Shown here piece by piece: positions 17,885 to 26,770 of a stretch of DNA of 64,000 nt. Positions within the stretch are counted from its first letter, which is position 1, and each line of letters opens with the position of its first letter. The notes under the pieces were generated by a model, which saw nothing but the letters and a program-made list of their open reading frames with translations, was not told the origin of the DNA and searched no databases. The position numbers and the translations under genes are program-made. The stretch lies in contig NC_007955.1 of the NCBI RefSeq assembly GCF_000013725.1, positions 1,643,579 to 1,707,578 on the forward strand, in the 5' to 3' direction. Source of the DNA: Methanococcoides burtonii DSM 6242. Its GTDB lineage: Archaea > Halobacteriota > Methanosarcinia > Methanosarcinales > Methanosarcinaceae.

Positions 17885-18764
17885 TAGCATTGCAATTACA
17901 GGAAGTAGAGGCTTTATAGGGACTCGGCTTACCGCCCAACTTCGTTTAAAGGGCTTGGACCTGCTTGAGATCTCACACTCGTTAGATTCGATCGATATTA
18001 CTAATTGGGAACAAGTGAAGACGATACCAAAAAGGGATGTGCTTGTTCACCTTGCCGGGATGACAAATATACCGGAATCCTTTAACCATCCACGAGATGT
18101 TTACACGATAAATACATTCGGCACATTGAATATGCTTGAGTGGTGCCGTTTGAACGATGTAAAGAGATTTATCTATGCCAGTACTTTTGTTTACGGGAAC
18201 CCACAATACACACCTGTTGATGAAAAGCATCCAACTCTACCGAATAACCCATACTCCCAGAGCAAACTGATAGGAGAAGAGCTTTGCAACGCTTATTGCA
18301 GGGATTATGGTATCGATGTCATATCGTTGCGTTTATTCAATGTCTATGGACCCCACCAGAAAGGAGATTATCTGATCCCACATATAATACGTCAACTCGA
18401 ATCAGGAAAAGTGTCACTGAAAGACCCTTTGCCTAAAAGGGATTTTGTGTATATTGACGATGTTATAGATTCCTTTGAATGTGCATTGGATAGTGGTCTT
18501 GGTGGATGCAATGTATTTAATATTGCAAACGGGAAGAGCAATTCTGTAAGAGAGATAGCAGATATGCTTGCAGAGACTTATTTTTTTGAGAAAGGTCAAA
18601 GAGCTGATATTGATTATACATGTGAGAAGCGGCAAAGTGAAGTTTCCGACACTATTGCAAATATAGAAAAAGCAAAGAATATAATCAAGTGGGAACCGAA
18701 AACGGATATTAAGACCGGACTTGCACAAACCTTAAGGACGTATCTGAATGAGTATAAAAAATAA
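17874..18764 (+). CDS. NAD-dependent epimerase/dehydratase (extended SDR)
   Basis: Nucleotide-sugar epimerase or dehydratase of 296 residues. It has the Rossmann motif GSRGFIGTRL near the N-terminus, the VHLAGMT stretch, the catalytic STFVYG followed by YSQSK (Tyr/Lys pair), and the substrate-domain RLFNVYGPHQ. ATG 17874 overlaps the preceding gene; an in-frame ATG at 17853 would create a larger overlap. The protein is closest to the UDP-sugar 4-epimerase-like group, but the substrate cannot be assigned. It overlaps legB by 17 bases. Confidence 0.88.
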   Translation: MNNDSIAITGSRGFIGTRLTAQLRLKGLDLLEISHSLDSIDITNWEQVKTIPKRDVLVHLAGMTNIPESFNHPRDVYTINTFGTLNMLEWCRLNDVKRFIYASTFVYGNPQYTPVDEKHPTLPNNPYSQSKLIGEELCNAYCRDYGIDVISLRLFNVYGPHQKGDYLIPHIIRQLESGKVSLKDPLPKRDFVYIDDVIDSFECALDSGLGGCNVFNIANGKSNSVREIADMLAETYFFEKGQRADIDYTCEKRQSEVSDTIANIEKAKNIIKWEPKTDIKTGLAQTLRTYLNEYKK

Positions 18765-19740
18765 GAATGTCGTTGTTACGGGAGCAGGAGGATTCATTGC
18801 CAGCCATCTGACAGAAGAACTGGTCCGTCGTGGTGCTAATGTCAAAGCGTTCGTACATTATAATTCAAGAAATGACTGGGGATTACTTGAGCTTGCAGAA
18901 AAGGATCTGCTTGATAAGGTCGAAGTTATTTCAGGAGATGTTACTGACCCATTTTTTGTCAATTCGGTGACAAAGGACACAGACATTGTATTCCATCTGG
19001 CAGCACTTATTGGCATACCCTATTCATACGTAGCTCCTGAGCATTACGTTAATGTCAATGTCAAAGGTACTCTGAATGTTCTTCAGGCATGTCTTGACAA
19101 TGGAGTTGGAAAGATGGTACATACATCCACAAGTGAGACGTATGGTACTGCAGAATACACACCAATCGATGAAAAGCACCCCCTCAAAGGGCAATCGCCT
19201 TATTCTGCTTCCAAGATCGGAGCGGATAAAATGGCAGAGAGCTATTATCGTTCATTTGATCTTCCCGTTGCGACTATCAGGCCTTTCAACACGTTTGGAC
19301 CACGCCAGTCTGCGCGTGCAATAATTCCCACAATAATATCACAGGCGCTTACCAGAGATGAGATCCATGTGGGATCATTGACACCGGTGCGTGATATGAC
19401 ATATGTAAAAGATACAGTGAATGGATTTATTGAAGTTGGACTTTCAGAGAGGTCATCTGGAGAGACCATTAATGTAGGAACAGGATCAGGAGCTACTATC
19501 GGAGTAATTCTGGAGAAGATCCTTAAGATACTTGGAAAAGAGGACATTCCTGTTATCGAGGAACAAAACCGTGTTCGTCCAGGCAAAAGTGAGGTAATGG
19601 AATTGATATGTGATAATTCGAAAGCAAAGGACTTGCTTAACTGGTCTCCGGAATATTCACTTGATAATGGATTGAAAGAGACCATCGAGTGGATGCAAGA
19701 ATATACAAAATTATATAAGCCAGATATGTATGTTATTTAA
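18748..19740 (+). CDS. legB: Nucleotide-sugar 4,6-dehydratase, LegB-like
   Basis: Extended SDR of 330 residues that probably converts a nucleotide-activated N-acetylglucosamine to its 4-keto-6-deoxy form, the first committed step to legionaminic acid. The Rossmann motif GAGGFIASHL is near residue 12. HTSTSETYG and YSASKIGADK supply the catalytic Ser/Tyr/Lys. The family-typical PFNTFGPRQSARAIIPTII lies near residue 173. Assignment to LegB rather than another dehydratase rests on this sequence and on the following legF, legI, legG and legC genes. It ends 4 bases before the next gene's ATG. Confidence 0.85.
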   Translation: MSIKNKNVVVTGAGGFIASHLTEELVRRGANVKAFVHYNSRNDWGLLELAEKDLLDKVEVISGDVTDPFFVNSVTKDTDIVFHLAALIGIPYSYVAPEHYVNVNVKGTLNVLQACLDNGVGKMVHTSTSETYGTAEYTPIDEKHPLKGQSPYSASKIGADKMAESYYRSFDLPVATIRPFNTFGPRQSARAIIPTIISQALTRDEIHVGSLTPVRDMTYVKDTVNGFIEVGLSERSSGETINVGTGSGATIGVILEKILKILGKEDIPVIEEQNRVRPGKSEVMELICDNSKAKDLLNWSPEYSLDNGLKETIEWMQEYTKLYKPDMYVI

Positions 19741-19744
19741 TAAT

Positions 19745-20446
19745 ATGCAAGCAGTTATTTTAGCAGGAGGAAAGGGGACTCGTCTGGCTCCCTATACCAC
19801 AGTTTTGCCAAAGCCTTTGATGCCCATAGGGGATATGCCGATACTAGAGATTGTTATCCGGCAACTTAAGAAGAATGGGTTTACCGATATTGTTCTGGCT
19901 GTCGGTCATCTTGCAGGTCTTATAGAGGCATATTTTGGAGATGGGAGCAAGTGGGGAGTGAACATCACATACTCTATTGAAGACGAACCACTTGGAACCG
20001 CCGGCCCCCTATCCCTAATTGATGATCTGGATGAGAATTTTCTGGTGATGAACGGGGACCTTTTGACAAATGTTAATTACTCTGACCTTATGCGATTCCA
20101 TCTTGAAAATGATGCACTATCGACAGTTTCCGTGTATACAAAGGATGTTCCAATAAGCTTGGGAGTTCTTGAATTAGATGATAATGGGAAGATCACAGAC
20201 TATATTGAAAAGCCTACGCTGAAATACAAGGTCAGTATGGGAATCTATGTTTTTAATCGGAAGATATTGGAACATATTAAAAAAGGAGAGTATTTGGATT
20301 TCCCGGATCTAATCAAGAATTTGATAAGTCTAAATGAGAATGTTTCCGGTTATATGTTCGAGGGATATTGGATGGATATTGGTAGATATGAGGATTATTC
20401 TAAGGTGTTGGAAGAGTTTGAGAGTATGAAGGATGAATTGTTGTGA
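19745..20446 (+). CDS. Sugar-1-phosphate nucleotidyltransferase
   Basis: Nucleotidyltransferase of the RmlA/ManC/PtmE superfamily, 233 residues. MQAVILAGGKGTRLAPYT is the nucleotide-binding start, followed by PKPLMPIGDMPI and the metal-binding VMNGDLLT near residue 100. ATG 19745 puts the motif at the usual place; ATG 19730 would add five residues and overlap legB. In the Campylobacter legionaminic acid route a guanylyltransferase of this kind (PtmE) makes the GDP-glucosamine precursor, so that role is a good candidate. No CBS domains are present. Nucleotide preference cannot be read from the sequence. Confidence 0.85.
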   Translation: MQAVILAGGKGTRLAPYTTVLPKPLMPIGDMPILEIVIRQLKKNGFTDIVLAVGHLAGLIEAYFGDGSKWGVNITYSIEDEPLGTAGPLSLIDDLDENFLVMNGDLLTNVNYSDLMRFHLENDALSTVSVYTKDVPISLGVLELDDNGKITDYIEKPTLKYKVSMGIYVFNRKILEHIKKGEYLDFPDLIKNLISLNENVSGYMFEGYWMDIGRYEDYSKVLEEFESMKDELL

Positions 20447-20451
20447 ATTCG

Positions 20452-20700
20452 GTGAAAATTATGTATATATTTCATAATAAAAAGAGCCTCATAACCAGCG
20501 ACACCGATTCACTTAGAAAGGAACTGGTGCGCCACATTAAAGAACGAGCAACCTGAAACAGTCCGTATCTTCGATGTGGATGAGACCGATCAGTTCGAGT
20601 TCTAGCATTAACTTAAAGGATATGATGACACGATCTGATTCCTGCTTGGTGGTGTGCGGGTAATCTGATTGAAGCTGTGAATCATCATTTCAAATATTGC
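20452..20700 (+). pseudogene. Decayed small gene, several frame breaks
   Basis: Coding-like sequence broken by frameshifts and stops. GTG 20452 opens a frame reading MYIFHNKKSLITSDTDS and so on to a TGA near 20557. Shifting the frame gives EQPETVRIFDVDETDQFEF, then a TAG and a TAA, then LKGYDDTI, another TGA, FLLGG and, in a further frame, AGNLIEAVNHHF. The pieces read as one former protein of roughly 80 residues. I do not recognise its family. It lies between the nucleotidyltransferase and legF, where it would once have been part of the operon. Confidence 0.5.
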
Positions 20701-20728
20701 TAATAGAGAAAGGAAGGGAAACTACATC

Positions 20729-21445
20729 ATGGACAAAAATAATATATTTGCAATAATTCCAGCCCGCAGCGGCTCTAAAGGTATTGCAGGTAAAAACATA
20801 CGGTCATTGAATGGAAAACCCCTTATTTGCCATACCATCGAAGAAGCAGTTAAATCAAGATACTTAGAAAGAGTTTTCATTTCCACTGATGATCCATTAA
20901 TTGCAAAAATATCTAAGCAATGTGGTGCCAAAATCATAAATCGACCTGCTGAACTTGCCGAAGATGAATCCCCTACAATTAATGCGATTTTTCACGCTAT
21001 AGATACCATAAAAAATGCATATGACACCGAAATTATAATTCTCTTACAACCCACATCTCCATTGAGAAATGCCGCTGATATTGATAAGGCACTCGACATG
21101 TTCATGAAAACGGACTGCGATTCTGTAATAAGCATGTGCAAAGTGGAGCACTCACCATACTGGAGTTTCAAATATGAGGGTGATAAATTTAAATCGCTTT
21201 TCGGGAACGAATGTTTACAAATGCGCAGGCAAGAACTGCCTGAGGTGTACCGACCAAATGGTGCAATATACATAACCACAATCGAAAACCTCTACAAGAA
21301 CAATGGTTTTTATTGCGATAAGATTATTCCATATATCATGCCAGCGGAAAGAAGTGTAGACATTGATGACGAAATCGACTTCAAACTTGCAGAACTGCTA
21401 ATCCAAGAGTATACAAAAAATGCAAAAAATGGATCGAATAAGTGA
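20729..21445 (+). CDS. legF: CMP-legionaminic/CMP-nonulosonic acid synthetase (LegF/NeuA)
   Basis: Cytidylyltransferase that activates a nine-carbon nonulosonic acid with CTP. The 238-residue protein has the N-terminal IPARSGSKGIAGKNIR motif (CTP binding), ISTDDP, LQPTSPLRN near residue 108, and the RPNGAIYITT and SVDIDDEIDF stretches common to NeuA/LegF. Length suits the single-domain form. An SD-like GGAAGGGAAA precedes the ATG. It overlaps legI. Legionaminic rather than sialic or pseudaminic acid is inferred from the accompanying legB and legC. Confidence 0.88.
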   Translation: MDKNNIFAIIPARSGSKGIAGKNIRSLNGKPLICHTIEEAVKSRYLERVFISTDDPLIAKISKQCGAKIINRPAELAEDESPTINAIFHAIDTIKNAYDTEIIILLQPTSPLRNAADIDKALDMFMKTDCDSVISMCKVEHSPYWSFKYEGDKFKSLFGNECLQMRRQELPEVYRPNGAIYITTIENLYKNNGFYCDKIIPYIMPAERSVDIDDEIDFKLAELLIQEYTKNAKNGSNK

Positions 21446-22463
21446 GAATGCCCCCGTATTCATCATTGCTGAAGCCGGCGTGAACCACAACGGCAGCATA
21501 GCACTGGCCAAGCAATTAATCGACGTAGCAGCCAAATCCAACGCAGACGCCGTAAAATTCCAGACCTTTGTCACAGAAGATGTCGTAAGCATTAATACCC
21601 CAAAAGCAGAATACCAAAAGCATACAACTGAGTCCTCCGAATCCCAATTTGAGATGATCAAGAAACTGGAGCTCTCAAAAACAGACCATAAAGAATTGAT
21701 GAAACATGCTGAGCAAAAAAACATCATGTTTCTTTCCACGCCCTTCGATGAGAGAAGCGTTGACCTGCTGGTAGAACTCGGGGTTCCGTTAATAAAGATC
21801 AGTTCTGGTGAGATCACAAACCATCCATTACTGAAATACATATCAAGAAAAGGAATTCCAATCATCCTTTCAACCGGCATGTCCACACTTGAAGAAGTGG
21901 CAGAGGCAGTATCGGTTATAAAAGATGCAGGATGCGAGGATCTTACCCTCCTCCACTGTACATCAAGCTATCCCGCACGTGTGGAGGACTGCAACCTACT
22001 GACCATGGAGACCATGGCAGATGTATTTGATGTCCAGGTTGGTTATTCAGACCACACTTCCGGTATTTGTGTGCCACTGGCTGCTGCAGCCATGGGAGCG
22101 TGTGTGATCGAGAAACATTTCACACTTGATAAGAACCTCACCGGTCCAGATCACATGGCATCATTGGAACCCACTGAACTAGAGGAAATGGTGCGCGGCA
22201 TACGTTTGGTCGAAAAGGCGCGGGGTTCTTCAGTAAAAGCTCCAGTAGAGTCGGAACTTGAGGTGCGGGATATTGTAAGAAGGAGCATCGTGGCAAAGGT
22301 TAACATTCCTGCGGGCACTGTCATCGCTGAGGATCTGCTAGCGTTTAAGCGTCCAGGTGTAGGGATGCCTCCAAAATATCTGGACAGACTAATTGGTAAG
22401 GTACCAATTTCAGAAATTAAAAAAGATTCTTTAATCAATTTCGAAATGTTTGAGACAATATGA
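21429..22463 (+). CDS. legI: Legionaminic/sialic acid synthase (LegI/NeuB)
   Basis: Condenses phosphoenolpyruvate with an N-acetylated six-carbon sugar to form a nonulosonic acid. About 344 residues. The TIM-barrel N-terminal domain has IIAEAGVNHNGS, AVKFQTF, FDERSVDLL, KISSGEITN and HCTSSYPA. GYSDHTSGI and EKHFTLDKN(L)TGPDH form the metal and PEP site. A C-terminal SAF (antifreeze-like) domain follows from about residue 285. ATG 21429 is preferred to ATG 21420. Its stop overlaps the next ATG (ATGA). Confidence 0.92.
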   Translation: MDRISENAPVFIIAEAGVNHNGSIALAKQLIDVAAKSNADAVKFQTFVTEDVVSINTPKAEYQKHTTESSESQFEMIKKLELSKTDHKELMKHAEQKNIMFLSTPFDERSVDLLVELGVPLIKISSGEITNHPLLKYISRKGIPIILSTGMSTLEEVAEAVSVIKDAGCEDLTLLHCTSSYPARVEDCNLLTMETMADVFDVQVGYSDHTSGICVPLAAAAMGACVIEKHFTLDKNLTGPDHMASLEPTELEEMVRGIRLVEKARGSSVKAPVESELEVRDIVRRSIVAKVNIPAGTVIAEDLLAFKRPGVGMPPKYLDRLIGKVPISEIKKDSLINFEMFETI

Positions 22464-23569
22464 AGCGGAAAATTGCAGTGGTCACAGGAACTCGTGCAGA
22501 TTATGGAATTTATTTACCGGTTTTGAAAGCCATCCAGAGATCTTCAAAATTGGATTTATCGCTTATTGTTACAGGAATGCATTTATCTGAAACATTCGGG
22601 CATACTGTGGATGAGATTGAAAAAGATGGATTTAGTATTGATGCTAAAATCCCATTAGGATTGTTAGAAGATAGTGGTGCATCTATGGCTCTTGATGTCG
22701 GAATATGCATATTGGGTCTAACCGATGCTCTTAAAAAAATAAAGCCAGATATACTTCTTGTACTAGGGGATCGTGGAGAGATGCTGGCTACGACTATTGC
22801 AGGAATTTACATGAATATACCTGTGGCACATCTGCATGGCGGTGAGGTTAGTGGAACGGTCGATGAATCGATTAGGCATGCCATAACCAAATTATCACAT
22901 ATCCATTTTCCGGCAACCGAAGAAAGTGCTGAAAGAATACGGAATTTGGGCGAGGACGAGTTTAGAATTTACGTTGTGGGTGCACCTGCACTTGATACAA
23001 TTTTATCGGAAACATTTGTTCCTAAAGAAGAAATGGGACACTTTTTCGATATTGACATAAACAAACCAATTATACTGGTTGTACAGCATCCTGTTACAAC
23101 CGAGGTTGGTGCTGTTGAACGACATATCCGTGAGACCATGGATGCAGTAGTTGAACTTGGTGAACAAACTGTTGTAATTTATCCAAATGCCGATGCAGGT
23201 GGTCGAAAGATAATTGAAACCATTGAACAGTACCGAAATTATGCATTTATCAAGATATTTAAAAATATCAGGCATGTTGATTATTTGAGTTTGATGAGAA
23301 CCACAAATGTAATGGTTGGAAATTCCAGTAGCGGAATAATTGAAGCTCCATCTTTCGGTTTACCGGTAGTTAATATAGGCACTCGTCAAACCGGCAGACA
23401 GAGAGGACAAAATACAATTGATGTGGATTACGACAAAGATGAGATTATAAAGGCAATTAAAGTAGGATTATATGATAAAGATTTTAAACGTAAGGCAAGC
23501 AAGTGTATAAGTCCATATGGAAATGGTCATGCAGGCACCGCAATTGCAGAAATTCTTGAAAGTATATAG
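22460..23569 (+). CDS. legG: Hydrolysing UDP-sugar 2-epimerase (LegG/NeuC); ends with TAG
   Basis: Removes the nucleotide and inverts C2 to give the free hexose used by LegI. The 369-residue GT-B-like protein shows VVTGTRADYGIYLPV at the N-terminus, LGDRGEMLATT, HLHGGEVSGT, QHPVTTE and GNSSSGIIEAPSFGLPVVNIG, all typical of NeuC-type epimerases. Translation starts in an ATGA overlap with legI. The stop is TAG (23567-23569), the only TAG stop among those I read in this window. If read through, 12 further codons follow before a TAA (23606-23608) that abuts the next gene's ribosome site. Confidence 0.9.
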   Translation: MKRKIAVVTGTRADYGIYLPVLKAIQRSSKLDLSLIVTGMHLSETFGHTVDEIEKDGFSIDAKIPLGLLEDSGASMALDVGICILGLTDALKKIKPDILLVLGDRGEMLATTIAGIYMNIPVAHLHGGEVSGTVDESIRHAITKLSHIHFPATEESAERIRNLGEDEFRIYVVGAPALDTILSETFVPKEEMGHFFDIDINKPIILVVQHPVTTEVGAVERHIRETMDAVVELGEQTVVIYPNADAGGRKIIETIEQYRNYAFIKIFKNIRHVDYLSLMRTTNVMVGNSSSGIIEAPSFGLPVVNIGTRQTGRQRGQNTIDVDYDKDEIIKAIKVGLYDKDFKRKASKCISPYGNGHAGTAIAEILESI

Positions 23570-23620
23570 ATAACGCCTGAATTGTTGCAAAAGAAGATTG
23601 TTTATTAACGGAGATGTCAA

Positions 23621-24259
23621 GTGACTCTGAAAACAGTAATAATAGCGGCAAGCGGGCATGGTAAAGTTGTGCTTGATGTATTACAGCAGAATGAAAATAT
23701 AGAAATTACTGGATTTATTGATGATAATTCCAATTTACACGGAAAACGTGTGGATGGAATTCACATCATTGGGGATTTTTCCATGGTTTCGAATATTATT
23801 GATAAGATTGATCGTGGAATTGTTGCAATTGGTGATAATCATATAAGGGCTGAATTTTTCAAAAAAATGCAAGATGTTGGACTTCAGCCCATCACTGCTA
23901 TCCATCCAGATGCAGTCATTGCCAGAACCGCAAAAATAGGCAATGGAACTATTGTTGCTGCTAATGCTGTCATAAATCCAAGTGCTGAAATTGGAGAGAA
24001 TTGTATAATTAATACAGGTGCCATAATTGATCATGACAATTGCATCGCAGATCATGTACATATTTCCCCTGGGGCAAATCTTGCCGGGAATGTGTCTGTC
24101 GGCAAGTATTCCCACATTGGGATTGGTGCTTCAATAATTAATGGAATTATAATAGGTCAAAACGTAACCGTAGGGGCTGGAGCCGTGGTTACCAAAGATG
24201 TGACTGATAATGCAGTCGTTGCAGGCGTGCCTGCAAAAATTATTAAATACAAAAAATAA
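23621..24259 (+). CDS. NeuD/PglD-type sugar O- or N-acetyltransferase
   Basis: Left-handed beta-helix acetyltransferase of 212 residues using acetyl-CoA. It has an N-terminal Rossmann-like domain (VIIAASGHGKVVLDV) and then hexapeptide repeats from about residue 95 (AVIARTAKIGNGTIVAANAV, and so on). NTGAIIDHDN is the usual catalytic His region. It starts with GTG at 23621 behind the good site CGGAGATG. In legionaminic acid pathways this family acetylates the 4-amino sugar (LegH) before LegG acts. It sits 16 bases upstream of legC. Confidence 0.85.
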   Translation: MTLKTVIIAASGHGKVVLDVLQQNENIEITGFIDDNSNLHGKRVDGIHIIGDFSMVSNIIDKIDRGIVAIGDNHIRAEFFKKMQDVGLQPITAIHPDAVIARTAKIGNGTIVAANAVINPSAEIGENCIINTGAIIDHDNCIADHVHISPGANLAGNVSVGKYSHIGIGASIINGIIIGQNVTVGAGAVVTKDVTDNAVVAGVPAKIIKYKK

Positions 24260-24275
24260 ATAACGAGATGAGAAA

Positions 24276-25388
24276 ATGATTCCACTTGCACAACCCGACA
24301 TCGGAGAAGAAGAGATACGACTTGTTAACGAAGTGTTGAGGTCAGGCTGGCTTAGCATGGGTCCAAAGGTAATAGAATTTGAGAAATTGTTTGCCAAATA
24401 CATGGGCACCAAACATGCAATTGCAATTAATAGCGGGACAAGTGGATTACATCTTTGCATAAAATCATTGAATATAAGCAAAGGTGATGAAGTTATAACC
24501 TCGCCTTTCAGTTTCATAGCTTCCAGCAACTGCATCATGTTCGAAGGCGGAACACCAGTGTTCGTGGATATTGATCCCGATACACTTAACTTGGATGCAA
24601 AACAGATCGAGGATGCAATAACCGAAAATACGAAGGCAATATTACCTGTCCATGTTTTTGGCCATCCTTGTGAAATGGATGCAATTATGGATATAGCAGA
24701 AGAGCACGATTTGGCTGTAGTAGAAGACGCTTGTGAAGCAATTGGAGCAGAATATAAAGGTAAGAAAGCCGGAACATTTGGTAATGCATCTGTATTTGCA
24801 TTTTATCCTAACAAGCAGATCACTACCGGTGAAGGAGCAATGATCGTGACAGATGATGATCACATTGCCAAATTGTGCAAAAGCATGCGGAATCAAGGTC
24901 GCTCAGAAGATGCAGAATGGTTGAACCACATTATGCTCGGATACAATTACCGACTTGATGAAATGAGCTGTGCTTTAGGAATAGGTCAACTTGATCGGAT
25001 CGATGAATTACTTGGTAAAAGATCAAGGGTTGCAGAAAAATATACAAAGAAGCTTAATGGGGTTGATGGTATTGTTACGCAGTACCTATCCCAGGATGTG
25101 AAAATGAGCTGGTTCGTATATGTTGTTCAAGTGAGCCAGGAAATAGATCGGAATGAAGTTATGAAATACCTAAGAGAACATGACGTTAGCTGTAGGCCAT
25201 ATTTTACTCCGATACATCTGCAGCCATTCTATAAGGAAACATTTGGATATAAAGAAGGCGATTTCCCGATATGTGAAAGAGTTTGCGAATCAACTATTGC
25301 ACTACCATTTTATGGTAACATCGACGAGCAAACTATAGAAGAAGTATGTTCTGTGCTCAAGGATGCACTGGAAATATATAAAAATTGA
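24276..25388 (+). CDS. legC: LegC-type PLP aminotransferase (DegT/DnrJ/EryC1)
   Basis: Transfers an amino group to C4 of the nucleotide-linked 4-keto-6-deoxy sugar. The 370-residue protein contains NSGTSGLHL, DIDPDTLNLD, DACEAIGA and the PLP lysine in FYPNKQITTGEGA near residue 180. RNQGRS(E)D and the RLDEMSCALG stretch are typical of LegC/PglE enzymes. It completes the legionaminic acid set. Its last 40 or so codons and the bases after the stop are duplicated in decayed form at 26771-26907. Confidence 0.88.
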   Translation: MIPLAQPDIGEEEIRLVNEVLRSGWLSMGPKVIEFEKLFAKYMGTKHAIAINSGTSGLHLCIKSLNISKGDEVITSPFSFIASSNCIMFEGGTPVFVDIDPDTLNLDAKQIEDAITENTKAILPVHVFGHPCEMDAIMDIAEEHDLAVVEDACEAIGAEYKGKKAGTFGNASVFAFYPNKQITTGEGAMIVTDDDHIAKLCKSMRNQGRSEDAEWLNHIMLGYNYRLDEMSCALGIGQLDRIDELLGKRSRVAEKYTKKLNGVDGIVTQYLSQDVKMSWFVYVVQVSQEIDRNEVMKYLREHDVSCRPYFTPIHLQPFYKETFGYKEGDFPICERVCESTIALPFYGNIDEQTIEEVCSVLKDALEIYKN

Positions 25389-25528
25389 AGTGACATCTAT
25401 GGGAACAAGACAGACTTATCGGTTATTTAACAGAGGAGAATCTAAATAATTAAACTTAGCCAAGAAATTGTACATATAGTGGTCGTCATTTTCTTGAAAG
25501 GAACGTATAAATTAGTTATGCAATTTTA

Positions 25529-25661
25529 GGCTTTGTAGAAATCCTCAATGTTCGGACAATAATCAAATCAAATAATATTATTGAATGTGTTGCACGATAT
25601 TGGATCATAATTTCAATTCTAGTCCAGAGATTTGGATCTTGAGAGGGGTTTCTGCAGAGCC
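25529..25661. mobile_element. 133-bp MITE-like element with 8-bp target duplication
   Basis: Terminal inverted repeats of 16 bases (25529-25544 and 25646-25661) match at 13 of 16 positions. The outer ends are GGCTTTG and CAGAGCC. The element is flanked on both sides by the identical octamer CAATTTTA (25521-25528 and 25662-25669). It encodes no transposase, so it is a non-autonomous element or a deletion remnant. An 8-bp duplication fits families such as IS6 or IS1595, but I cannot assign one. The surrounding gap 25389-25786 otherwise holds only a 16-codon ORF at 25399 and the SD of the next gene. Confidence 0.7.
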
Positions 25662-25786
25662 CAATTTTAACAATCGATTTGAAAATTTGAGATATAGGCA
25701 TCTATAAAACTGCTATCTTCATTGAATGATATGGGAAATCAACAACATTCATGAAGAGAAACCAATAATAAACGGAGGTTAAGGAA

Positions 25787-26497
25787 ATGGTAAATCTGTT
25801 GAAAAGGACAATTGAGGCTCTATTTGAATACGCACGTTTAAACTCAAAATCATTTCAGGATTATATTAATACGCGATATATCCCAAAGGAAAATCATTTT
25901 TTAATTGATGAAAAATATCTGAGAGACTGCACGTATAAAATTGATGGATATCGTTTCTACGTTACTCGCTGTATGCATGAAGCTGACACAATCAACGAAG
26001 CGTACAATTATAGTGACATAAAGAAAGATGATATCGTAGTAGATATTGGAGCTAACATCGGTGGATTTTCAGTACGCGTTGCAAACAAATGTAAGCACGT
26101 ATATGCAGTAGAACCTCTTTTTAACAAACAACTCGAAAATAATTTTAAATTAAATGGAATTACCAACTACACCATTATTCCTAAAGGCTTAGGCAGTGGC
26201 TATAAAGATCTTCAATATGAAAATTTAGAGAAATCTGTAGAATGTGTTTCATTGGAATCTATTAAAAAAGAGGTTGGTGGAAAAATAGATTTCCTAAAAA
26301 TAGATTGTGAAGGTGGGGAATGGTCCATCAGATCATCAGAGTTGTCAGGAGTAAGAAGAATAGAAATGGAATTGCATTTATTTAATAGGGAAAACAAAAA
26401 CGATTTTTTAAAGATTCTTGAAGATGCACAATTTTACTACGATATAACACCAATTAGCAAACGGGCTTCCATTATACATGCTACAAAAAAAGATTGA
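25787..26497 (+). CDS. FkbM-family SAM-dependent methyltransferase
   Basis: Probable sugar O-methyltransferase of 236 residues. The SAM site VVDIGANIGGFSVRVA lies near residue 84, YAVEPL follows, and IDFLKIDCEGGEW near residue 168 is the diagnostic FkbM stretch. A strong ribosome site CGGAGG lies upstream of the ATG. The gene stands alone between the MITE-bearing gap and a gene ghost, and looks like a later insertion into the legC-dehydratase junction. Substrate unknown. Confidence 0.85.
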   Translation: MVNLLKRTIEALFEYARLNSKSFQDYINTRYIPKENHFLIDEKYLRDCTYKIDGYRFYVTRCMHEADTINEAYNYSDIKKDDIVVDIGANIGGFSVRVANKCKHVYAVEPLFNKQLENNFKLNGITNYTIIPKGLGSGYKDLQYENLEKSVECVSLESIKKEVGGKIDFLKIDCEGGEWSIRSSELSGVRRIEMELHLFNRENKNDFLKILEDAQFYYDITPISKRASIIHATKKD

Positions 26498-26770
26498 AAA
26501 ACGTTACCAGTAATCAAATTTTGATTTTAATCTTGTTTAGTATTGAAAAAAATCCAAGGTTAAAAAGGAATACGACTTACTGAAGTGATGGAATTACAAC
26601 GTAAGATCATCTTCAAGAGCTATAGATTAATTTATTTTGATGTGTTCAGGCAAGTGAAGATTAAATAGAAATAAAGTAATGAAGATACTTAAAGAATATG
26701 TAGTTAGTTTCATAACGGATTTACACAGATATTAGCGTTCTACATGCAATTGTTTGGTTGCAAAAAAGGT
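26498..26770. other. Non-coding AT-rich spacer
   Basis: This spacer between the FkbM gene and the aminotransferase ghost has no credible ORF, no hairpin with a T run and no recognisable element. It may be degraded sequence from the same rearrangement. Confidence 0.5.

Noticed and set aside
25399-25449. 16-codon ORF after legC as a real gene
   Set aside because: It starts at the ATG of the duplicated junction and has no family resemblance; it is likely left over from the rearrangement.
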